Source of the DNA: Bacteroidota bacterium
Lineage (GTDB): Bacteria; Bacteroidota; Bacteroidia; Bacteroidales; JADFUO01
Reading direction: 5' to 3'
Length of the DNA stretch: 6,537 nucleotides
NCBI GenBank assembly: GCA_030614305.1
Contig: JAUWKH010000102.1
Location: 1-6,537, forward strand
Part shown: positions 1 through 5,207 of the stretch, piece by piece
Numbering within the stretch: position 1 is the stretch's first letter
How the letters are laid out: each line of letters begins with the position of its first letter
Program-made: the position numbers and the translations under genes
The notes under the pieces: model-generated
Told to the model about the DNA's origin: nothing
Databases searched by the model: none
Seen by the model: the letters and a program-made list of their open reading frames with translations, nothing else

Positions 1-468
1 ATTATTTATTTTTTGTTTTAGTTTTCCTGCTTCACCGGTAGTTCCGTCTTCGGAACGGCCAAAGAAATATCGTGTTGGTTCGGTAAACATATCTTTGGCT
101 CTAACTTGACCTAATGGTGTATTTTTTACCTGCTCAACTGTTTCTATCAAACCATCTGTACGTATAATAACAGCATATTTTACACTATCGATATATCTGA
201 TAATTTGTTCAGATAATTGTTTTGCTCTTTGTGCTTTTTCCCAGTAAGGACCTACTTTGTTAGGATTAATTTTTACTTGTTGTTCAAATCTATCATAAGT
301 ATCATTAATTTTACTGGCAAAATTTGCTTTAGTATTCTCAACGCTTTTGTTAACTACAATAAATGCATCCAACATTTCTTTTGATACGTTAAGTGCCAAA
401 AGTGCTGTCAACACCAGGTACATCATCGCAATCATTTTCTGCCGCGGGGTTTCCTTATATCCAGCCAT
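1..468 (-). CDS. gldM: GldM/PorM, T9SS motor protein, N-terminal part (runs off the left edge)
   Basis: GldM is the inner-membrane stator/rotor partner of GldL. A dimer of its single transmembrane helices sits inside a GldL pentamer, and its long periplasmic domains carry motion to the GldK/GldN ring at the outer membrane. The 156 visible codons are open to the edge and begin MAGYKETPRQKMIAMMYLVL, the family's hallmark N-terminus. Arg9 and Tyr17 match the positions known to matter for motor function in Flavobacterium GldM. One transmembrane helix spans about residues 12-28 and is followed by LNVSKEMLDAF and the helical start of the first periplasmic domain. The family is usually a little over 500 residues, so roughly 30% is present. 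The start is the first ATG and gives the standard short cytoplasmic tail; no Shine-Dalgarno sequence precedes it. It lies 59 nt after gldL on the same strand and is probably co-transcribed. Identification is firm; only the 3' end is missing. Confidence 0.97.
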   Translation of the reverse strand, partial: MAGYKETPRQKMIAMMYLVLTALLALNVSKEMLDAFIVVNKSVENTKANFASKINDTYDRFEQQVKINPNKVGPYWEKAQRAKQLSEQIIRYIDSVKYAVIIRTDGLIETVEQVKNTPLGQVRAKDMFTEPTRYFFGRSEDGTTGEAGKLKQKINN

Positions 469-510
469 AAATAATTATTGTAATTTTTAAATAAATAATT
501 TTATTATATT

Positions 511-526
511 ACTGATTTTAATCAGT
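511..526 (-). other. Inverted repeat in the gldL-gldM gap
   Basis: ACTGATTTTAATCAGT is a perfect inverted repeat: a 7-bp stem with 2 central bases, or more realistically a 6-bp stem with a 4-nt loop. It begins one base past the gldL stop codon, inside the 59-nt gap before gldM. It is A/T-rich with only two G:C pairs per stem and has no long T-tract directly after it on the minus strand, so it is a poor terminator. It could be a weak RNA-processing or stabilising hairpin, or chance in AT-rich DNA. Confidence 0.3.
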
Positions 527-527
527 T

Positions 528-1316
528 TTAACTATTTGGATTAAAACTCATAGCCGACAGCATATTTCCATATACTTTATTAAGGGCAGCTACTTTTTCT
601 GTTAATATATCCATTTGCTCTTTGTACGTTCCCATTTTATCAGCAGATTCATTAAGATTTTCAAGAAACTGGTTCATAGTTTGCTGAAGTTTGGCAGATG
701 ATTCAACTTGCTGGTTTGTGCCTTGTAATTGCAATTCATACATAGCATTCAAAGCAGACAAATTATCTGATATTCTTTTTAATTGTTCATTATAAGAAGA
801 ACCTTCTACGGCTGAAAAATCAAGAATTTCAACTGATTTTGAAAGAATTTCTGCTGATTTAGTATAATTTTCAACTAAATTATTTGCTGATTGTGTAGCT
901 GCTTTAATACTTCCTGCAAATTCATTTGTAACTGATAAATCATTTTTAATTGATTCAGTTGCTTGTGAATATGCATCTGAAAGATTAGCAGCACCGATTG
1001 ATGCTTGTTTAATATTATTAATGTATTCTAATGAAGCCCCCGAATCCTGATTGAGCGATTCAGAAGTTTTTTTGTATGCCTGAGAAAGTTCACCGGCTGA
1101 AGAAGAAGCATTTTTTACATTTTCAACAAATTCATTTGTGGCAAGAGTTGCATTTGATACATCTTTTAATTTGGATGTTTGATCACTCAAGTTTCGTAAA
1201 CCCATGCCAAGGCTCTCAATCAACTCCGGTCCGATTTTAGCTTCTGCAAGCAGGTCGTCTAATTTTTTGGTAACTCCAATTTTCTTTTGTTCATCAAGAC
1301 CCATTCCATGATACAT
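528..1316 (-). CDS. gldL: GldL/PorL cytoplasmic domain, detached from its membrane part by an in-frame stop
   Basis: This is the C-terminal 262 residues of GldL, the part that lies in the cytoplasm below the GldL/GldM motor. It is in the same frame as the upstream 75-codon piece. Only TAA and three codons (Leu-Gly-Gly) separate that piece from the ATG used here, so the 1026-nt span 528-1553 would encode a normal 341-residue GldL if the stop read as sense. The protein has no membrane segment or signal peptide and is predicted to be almost wholly helical. Residues 59-163 form three tandem 35-residue repeats sharing E-[FY]-x3-[VI]-K-x-A-x3-A-x2-L-x3-Y-x4-E. Two copies of a Y-x-E-Q-[LM] helix ending in ALN-x2-Y occur at residues 175-197 and 231-253, the latter near the conserved C-terminal YGNMLSAM. 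The start is uncertain: AGGAGG ends 1 nt before the ATG at 1316 and 13 nt before the in-frame ATG at 1304, and neither spacing is ideal. It may be made by reinitiation, only by readthrough, or not at all. Homology to GldL is clear; independent expression is inference. Confidence 0.85.
   Translation of the reverse strand: MYHGMGLDEQKKIGVTKKLDDLLAEAKIGPELIESLGMGLRNLSDQTSKLKDVSNATLATNEFVENVKNASSSAGELSQAYKKTSESLNQDSGASLEYINNIKQASIGAANLSDAYSQATESIKNDLSVTNEFAGSIKAATQSANNLVENYTKSAEILSKSVEILDFSAVEGSSYNEQLKRISDNLSALNAMYELQLQGTNQQVESSAKLQQTMNQFLENLNESADKMGTYKEQMDILTEKVAALNKVYGNMLSAMSFNPNS
828..1142 (-). repeat. Three tandem 35-codon (105-nt) repeats within the GldL cytoplasmic domain
   Basis: Residues 59-93, 94-128 and 129-163 of the soluble GldL fragment align without gaps at an exact 35-residue period. 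Conserved columns include Glu62/97/132, Phe/Tyr63/98/133, Lys68/103/138, Ala70/105/140, Ala74/109/144, Leu77/112/147, Tyr81/116/151 and Glu86/121/156. The copies have diverged at DNA level, so this is an old protein-level duplication and not a recent DNA tandem array. The pattern suggests a regular helical rod or bundle. Confidence 0.8.
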
Positions 1317-1328
1317 ACCTCCTAATTA
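1317..1328 (-). other. gldL interruption site: in-frame TAA followed by TTA GGA GGT
   Basis: On the minus strand the sequence reads CCG TAA TTA GGA GGT ATG, all in one frame. The stop falls exactly where GldL/PorL proteins normally have Glu in a [YF]-P-E-L motif (family knowledge), so GAA to TAA is the simplest origin. The three codons after the stop are still open. They overlap AGGAGG (1318-1323), a perfect match to the anti-Shine-Dalgarno core. No other gene in the window has such a sequence before its start. Confidence 0.8.
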
Positions 1329-1553
1329 CGGATAAACCAAACTCCAGTCCGGATCAACATGTGGTGGTTCAAATCCAGAGAAAAAGAATATTAACGACTC
1401 TGTACCTAAACCTACAATCAACATAAGGTCTGCATATGGATAGTGATTAATTTTAAAAAGTGCACCTAAAATTACAACTGACGCACCCCAGCCATAGAGT
1501 TTAGCCATAAAATTTCTAAATCCTCTACTTCTTACTAAATTGTTTAAACCCAT
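1326..1553 (-). CDS. gldL: GldL/PorL transmembrane domain, 75 residues, ends at a premature TAA
   Basis: GldL forms the pentameric inner-membrane ring around the GldM helices and is the proton-conducting half of the T9SS/gliding motor. This piece contains the whole membrane domain: helix 1 at about residues 21-35 (GWGASVVILGALFKI), a short periplasmic turn with NHYPYAD, helix 2 at about 42-60, then the cytoplasmic linker FEPPHVDPDWSLVYP. Lys34, His37, Glu52 (in GTESLIF) and Glu62 match the conserved charged residues of Flavobacterium GldL (K27, H30, E49, E59), of which the helix-2 Glu is the key proton-path residue. Everything needed for the membrane motor is therefore intact. Normal GldL continues for another 140-270 residues; here it stops at TAA 1326-1328. 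It lies 55 nt downstream of gldK. The ATG start gives a basic N-terminus typical of the family; no Shine-Dalgarno sequence is seen. Together with 528-1316 it could also be annotated as one gene with a premature stop. Confidence 0.92.
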   Translation of the reverse strand: MGLNNLVRSRGFRNFMAKLYGWGASVVILGALFKINHYPYADLMLIVGLGTESLIFFFSGFEPPHVDPDWSLVYP

Positions 1554-1608
1554 AATATTAAATAGTTAGGTAAATAATGATTGTTAATTTGAAATATATT
1601 ATAAAATT

Positions 1609-2979
1609 TTAATTATAAATTTTTGAAGCACGTGCAGGATTATCATCCTTGTTTCTTCCAAGATAAGGCTGGATACACCTGAAACCGATATAGCATTTGG
1701 CCGTATCCTGATATTCATAAGCCCTGGTTGTAACTTGTAAATAATATGCAATATCTTTCCATGATCCTCCTCTTATTACTTTTCTTTTCATTGCAGGTGG
1801 ATCGGATTCTTTCGCATTGTAAGTATAATTAGGATTCATATCCCATGTAAAATTATATGATGAAGGGTCATAAGCACTGTTTGTCCATTCTGCCACGTTA
1901 CCAGCCATGTCATAAATTCCCCAATCATTTGAAGGATAATGAGCAACTATTACAGTTCGCAAGCCACCATCATCAATATAATTACCTTTAAGTGGTTTGA
2001 AATTCGCCAAGAAACAGCCTTTTTCATTCCTTGTATAAGGACCTCCCCATGGAAACGGACTTAAACCATAACCTCCGCGTGCTGCCCATTCCCATTCAGC
2101 TTCGGTAGGCAATCGAAATTCGGCAAAACTGGTTCCTCCCTTTTTCCCTCTCAGATAACTATTTATCATTTCGGTTCTCCAAACACAGAATGCTTTTGCC
2201 TGCCTCCAATTAATACCTACTACAGGATAATTATCATAAGCAGGATGCCAAAAATATTTTTCTGTCATTGGGTCGTTAAATGAGTAAGTATAATCATGTA
2301 TCCAAGATAATGTATCCGGATAAACGTTTATCACTTCTTTTCTAACATAAACCGATCTGTCTCTTAAACCTTGAGGGCGGTTTGCTAAACTTGCATTCTC
2401 GAAATTTGCTTCCTGTGTAAAATCTTTAACAGCAGCTGCGTGTAAGTCAACCCAGTAATATTCGTAATTCAATTTTCTTGTGTCAACTTCTTTTCTTCTG
2501 AAATATCTTTCATGTTCTGGTAAATACATATCTTCAAGAACATCTCTTACATCCTGTTCATCGCTTTGCCAGTCAATATCTTCGCCCCAGTTTAGATATG
2601 GAGGGTCGTATAGTTCACCTGTTTTTTTATTTTCTTCAATTAAATAATCATCTGGATTGAGTTCGCCAAGTAGAGTGCGGGCAATAGAATCTCTTACCCA
2701 ATAAACAAATTGCCTGTATTCATTATTGGTAATTTCAGTCTCATCCATAAAAAAGGCTGATACTGAAATTGTTTTCGGTTCATGAAGTTGTGAATAAGAA
2801 ATATCCTGATCACTAACACCCATTGTATAGCTTCCCTGAGGGATAAATATCATACCATATGGATCAGGTTGATAAAATGGTTTTGATTTTCTGTTCACTC
2901 CAACAAGTTCTCCATTTCCTGAATTGCTGCAACTACCCAGAAAGATTATTATTACTAAATAAATAATTAGTTTTTTCAT
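1609..2979 (-). CDS. gldK: GldK/PorK, T9SS ring lipoprotein with a non-catalytic FGE/SUMF1-like fold
   Basis: GldK is anchored by lipid to the periplasmic face of the outer membrane and assembles with GldN into the large T9SS ring driven by GldM. The 456-residue protein is full length for the family. It starts with a lipoprotein signal, MKKLIIYLVIIIFLGSC, with lipobox Leu14-Gly-Ser-Cys17. The mature part has the formylglycine-generating-enzyme-like (SUMF1) fold: MIFIPQGSYTMG (43-54), FRLPTEAEWEWAARGG (288-303), YDMAGNVAEW (356-365), VIRGGSW (401-407) and IGFRC (431-435). The insertion beginning FVYWVRDSIARTLLGE (91-106) is characteristic of GldK. The cysteine pair that true formylglycine-generating enzymes carry between RGGSW and GFRC is absent (408-428 has no Cys), which fits a structural role. 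It lies 106 nt after porP and 55 nt before gldL on the same strand, in the standard porP-K-L-M order. No Shine-Dalgarno sequence is seen before the ATG. Confidence 0.96.
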   Translation of the reverse strand: MKKLIIYLVIIIFLGSCSNSGNGELVGVNRKSKPFYQPDPYGMIFIPQGSYTMGVSDQDISYSQLHEPKTISVSAFFMDETEITNNEYRQFVYWVRDSIARTLLGELNPDDYLIEENKKTGELYDPPYLNWGEDIDWQSDEQDVRDVLEDMYLPEHERYFRRKEVDTRKLNYEYYWVDLHAAAVKDFTQEANFENASLANRPQGLRDRSVYVRKEVINVYPDTLSWIHDYTYSFNDPMTEKYFWHPAYDNYPVVGINWRQAKAFCVWRTEMINSYLRGKKGGTSFAEFRLPTEAEWEWAARGGYGLSPFPWGGPYTRNEKGCFLANFKPLKGNYIDDGGLRTVIVAHYPSNDWGIYDMAGNVAEWTNSAYDPSSYNFTWDMNPNYTYNAKESDPPAMKRKVIRGGSWKDIAYYLQVTTRAYEYQDTAKCYIGFRCIQPYLGRNKDDNPARASKIYN

Positions 2980-3039
2980 GTTCTTTAAATTTAATTGTCA
3001 AACTAACGGTAATTACAAATATTTATTATTTTGGGGATT

Positions 3040-3047
3040 CAAAATTA
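3040..3047 (-). promoter_or_regulatory. Possible internal promoter -7 element upstream of gldK
   Basis: TAATTTTG on the minus strand matches the Bacteroidota -7 consensus TAnnTTTG and sits 60 nt before the gldK ATG. No TTG is found at the expected -33 spacing, and T-rich DNA makes chance matches common. If real, gldK-gldL-gldM could be transcribed separately from porP. Confidence 0.25.
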
Positions 3048-3061
3048 AAAAAAATCTGAAT

Positions 3062-3087
3062 AAAAAAAATTAATAAACGAATTAATT
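3062..3087 (-). terminator. Weak hairpin plus T-tract at the 3' end of porP
   Basis: On the minus strand AATTAAT (3087-3081) pairs with ATTAATT (3074-3068) across a 6-nt loop, TCGTTT. The second arm runs straight into an eight-T tract (3069-3062). The stem overlaps the porP stop codon and is entirely A:T, so it would be unstable. At best it is a leaky terminator or attenuator between porP and gldK; it may be chance in AT-rich DNA. Confidence 0.25.
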
Positions 3088-4036
3088 ACAAAAATCTTGT
3101 ATTTTTATATCTTTTCCTCGCTTTTTCTACTTCAATTTTAAAGCAATAACCCAATAAAACTTCATGGCTACCATTCATTCCGATTGATGAAAGTGGAATA
3201 TCATAAGCATAACCTATGCGGAAATTCTTATATCTCATTCCAAGTATTACCGCCACGGCATCCTGTACTCTGTATGTAACGCCTCCCCAAAACTTATTAT
3301 TGTATTTTACAAGAGCATTTATATCGTATTGTGTTGATGATCCGTCGGTTTTTATAAAAATTGATGGGTCAATTTGGAAAGAAGGATTATTTGGCAAAGT
3401 AAATTCATAACCTGCAGTGAAATAAAAAGTTCTTTTTAAAGAGTAATTAAAATCATTTTCAAACTTCCACTTTGACTGAGCTAAGTTATTTGATGATATA
3501 CCAATATAGTATGAATCAGGGACTCTATAAAACAGCCCCAATGCAAAATCAATAAGCATTGAACTTCCATTGCTCTGGAGAGATTTTATTACCGGATCTT
3601 CCATGTTAATTGCAATATATTTAGAAGCATCAATTGATTTGTTCAAAAAGATGATTTGAGCACCAATCCCCAATACACCCCTTCCCAAATCGCGATGATA
3701 TGAATATCCAACATTAAATCCCACATTTTTTTGAAAACCTATTTTATCCTGAATAACCGATACTCCGACTCCTCCATGTAACATTCTGATTGGTGTATCA
3801 AATGTAATCAGAAATGTTTCGGGGGCAACTTTATTACCTTCGCTATCTTTAAAACCAACCCATTGTTGTCTTACTAATCCGGTTACACACATTGCTCCAC
3901 TTATTCCTGCATAGCCCGGGTTTACAGCCATATTAGTAAACATATTCTGAGTAAATTGAGGCATTTGTTGTGCGATGCTCATATTGCCAATAAACAATGA
4001 AAATATAATTATAAATATGTGTTTTCTCAAATTCAT
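3086..4036 (-). CDS. porP: PorP/SprF family T9SS outer-membrane protein
   Basis: PorP/SprF proteins are outer-membrane beta-barrel-like T9SS components. PorP is needed for secretion in Porphyromonas, and SprF for SprB adhesin export in Flavobacterium. This 316-residue protein has a Sec signal peptide with a likely cut after SIA22 (basic MNLRKH, then a hydrophobic FIIIFSLFIG core). The mature start QQMPQFTQNMFTNMAVNPGYAG is diagnostic of the family, as are VRQQWVGF (55-62) and the C-terminus ending RYKNTRFL. The middle alternates aromatic and glycine-rich beta-strand segments as expected for a barrel. Its position directly upstream of gldK supports the PorP name, since in porPKLMN operons it is the first gene. 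Many Bacteroidota also carry paralogues paired with giant adhesins, but no such partner is seen here. A candidate promoter lies about 100-135 nt upstream. Family assignment is firm; the choice between the PorP and SprF names rests on context. Confidence 0.93.
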   Translation of the reverse strand: MNLRKHIFIIIFSLFIGNMSIAQQMPQFTQNMFTNMAVNPGYAGISGAMCVTGLVRQQWVGFKDSEGNKVAPETFLITFDTPIRMLHGGVGVSVIQDKIGFQKNVGFNVGYSYHRDLGRGVLGIGAQIIFLNKSIDASKYIAINMEDPVIKSLQSNGSSMLIDFALGLFYRVPDSYYIGISSNNLAQSKWKFENDFNYSLKRTFYFTAGYEFTLPNNPSFQIDPSIFIKTDGSSTQYDINALVKYNNKFWGGVTYRVQDAVAVILGMRYKNFRIGYAYDIPLSSIGMNGSHEVLLGYCFKIEVEKARKRYKNTRFL

Positions 4037-4140
4037 TAAATAAGCATATAATATGTTTAAAAGAAGGGCTAAAATAATAAAAAAATGTTTTATTAAAGAT
4101 AAAAGTTTAATAATAAAAATTGTGTTATTAAATTATTTTT

Positions 4141-4171
4141 CAAATATTTAGTTTAATCCCACCAAAATCAA
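4141..4171 (-). promoter_or_regulatory. Candidate promoter for porP and the T9SS genes
   Basis: On the minus strand a TTG (4171-4169) is followed after exactly 20 nt by AATATTTG (4148-4141). This is a 7/8 match to the Bacteroidota -7 box TAnnTTTG with the expected 19-21 nt spacing from the -33 element. Transcription would begin near 4135 and leave a leader of about 100 nt before porP. It is the only TTG/-7 pair with good spacing noticed in this intergenic region, but such motifs are common in AT-rich DNA. Confidence 0.35.
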
Positions 4172-4237
4172 TTTGTTGCAAAAACGTAATAGTGTTGAAA
4201 ATATTTTATTTTTTCTTTTTAATATTATAAAACTAAT

Positions 4238-4245
4238 TACTTTTG
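4238..4245 (+). promoter_or_regulatory. -7 promoter element for the YitT-family gene
   Basis: TACTTTTG matches the Bacteroidota sigma-A -7 consensus TAnnTTTG perfectly and is followed by CAGCCA, a typical start-site context. Transcription would start near 4250 and give a leader of about 30 nt before the ATG at 4281. The upstream 20 nt are T-rich (TTTTTTCTTTTT) but contain no clear TTG -33 element. Confidence 0.55.
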
Positions 4246-4280
4246 CAGCCATTTTTTTAACACTTAAAATCTTATAAGTT

Positions 4281-5174
4281 ATGGCATTTATTCAAAAGGA
4301 AAAACTTTTCTCAAAGAAATGGTTTTTAAATTATGGTTTAATATTATTTGGATCATTTATACTTGCTTCAGGATTTGTATTATTTATTGCTCCTTATAAA
4401 ATAATACCGGGAGGAGTATATGGTATATCTATAGTTTTGCATTACTTGATTGATACTCCGATAGGTATGACTGCATTGGTATTTGATATTCCATTAACTA
4501 TTATTGGTATCAAAGTATTGGGTCCGAGGTTTGGTGTAAAAACGGTTGTAGGTTTTGTGCTTACTGCCTTTTTTGTAGATGGATTAACCTACTTTTGGGG
4601 CGCCGCACCATTAGTTGAAGGCGATGCTTTGCTTTCTTCAATTTTCGGAGGTGTTTTTGTAGGCTTGGGACTCGGTTTGATTTTTAAAGCAAAGGCTACT
4701 TCAGGTGGATCCGATATTATTGCTATGATAATCGGTAAATATACAAAAATCCCTTTGGGTCAATTAATGATCTACGTTGACTCGGCAATTGTTTTGGTTG
4801 GATTAGTTGCTTTCAGAGATTGGAAAATCCCGTTATATTCTTTAATAGTGATTTTTATTACCGGTAAAGTAATAGATGTTGTATTGGAAGGTATAAGTTA
4901 TGATAAAACATTATTTATAATTTCTGATAAGTATGAAGAAATACGAAATAAAATTATCAATGATTTGAATCGCGGAGGCACTTATATACACGGAAACGGT
5001 ATGTACAACAATGCTGAAAAAACATTGATTTTTGCTGTTGTTAACAGGCGTGAATTAGCTATGCTTCAGGATTTTATTAATACGATAGACCCAAAAGCAT
5101 TCATGACAGTAATTAATGCGAATGAAATTATAGGCAACGGTTTTAAATCGTTAACGGATAAGATAGCTGATTAA
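4281..5174 (+). CDS. YitT family integral membrane protein (YitT_membrane + DUF2179)
   Basis: This is a polytopic inner-membrane protein of the widespread YitT/UPF0750 family, whose biochemical function is not established. It has 297 residues, normal for the family. Hydrophobic segments lie at about 18-38, 46-56, 64-80, 86-107, 119-137, 160-178 and 184-202, with glycine-rich stretches such as IIPGGVYGIS (41-50) and KATSGGSDIIAMI (138-150) that are hallmarks of the family. The C-terminal cytoplasmic DUF2179 domain (about 208-285) shows RGGTYIHGNGMY (231-242), VVNRRELAMLQDFINTIDP (253-271) and FMTVINANEIIGNGF (274-288). It reads divergently from porP and converges on rseP with 33 nt between the stop codons, so it looks like its own transcription unit, served by the element at 4238-4245. 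The ATG at 4281 fits the family N-terminus. Nothing ties it functionally to the T9SS genes beyond adjacency. Confidence 0.93.
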   Translation: MAFIQKEKLFSKKWFLNYGLILFGSFILASGFVLFIAPYKIIPGGVYGISIVLHYLIDTPIGMTALVFDIPLTIIGIKVLGPRFGVKTVVGFVLTAFFVDGLTYFWGAAPLVEGDALLSSIFGGVFVGLGLGLIFKAKATSGGSDIIAMIIGKYTKIPLGQLMIYVDSAIVLVGLVAFRDWKIPLYSLIVIFITGKVIDVVLEGISYDKTLFIISDKYEEIRNKIINDLNRGGTYIHGNGMYNNAEKTLIFAVVNRRELAMLQDFINTIDPKAFMTVINANEIIGNGFKSLTDKIAD

Positions 5175-5207
5175 ACAATATTTTAAATAGATCCTATAAT
5201 GATATAT

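Noticed and set aside
1326..1328. Genome-wide reassignment of TAA to a sense codon
   Set aside because: TAA ends every complete gene in the window (gldL, gldK, porP, YitT and rseP) at the expected family C-terminus, so it is used as a normal stop.
528..1553. Frameshift as the cause of the gldL split
   Set aside because: The ATG at 1316 and the upstream start at 1553 are 237 nt apart, a multiple of three. The codons on both sides stay in one frame, so a nonsense codon explains the split and an indel does not.
1326..1553. The 75-residue product as a novel small membrane protein unrelated to GldL
   Set aside because: Its helix pair, the GALFKI and GTESLIF motifs and the FEPP...DWSLVYP end are those of GldL, and it sits between gldK and the rest of GldL.
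3216..3410. 64-codon open frame on the plus strand inside porP
   Set aside because: It lies wholly antisense to porP, whose protein is clearly a PorP/SprF family member, and its translation shows no recognisable motif. It is a shadow frame.
4037..4280. Small RNA, riboswitch or extra small gene in the 244-nt divergent intergenic region
   Set aside because: Apart from the two candidate promoters the DNA is plain AT-rich sequence. No G+C-rich stem, conserved RNA motif or convincing short coding frame was seen.
5175..5207. Bidirectional terminator between the convergent YitT and rseP genes
   Set aside because: The 33-nt gap is AT-rich, but no inverted repeat of useful length followed by a T-tract on either strand could be found.
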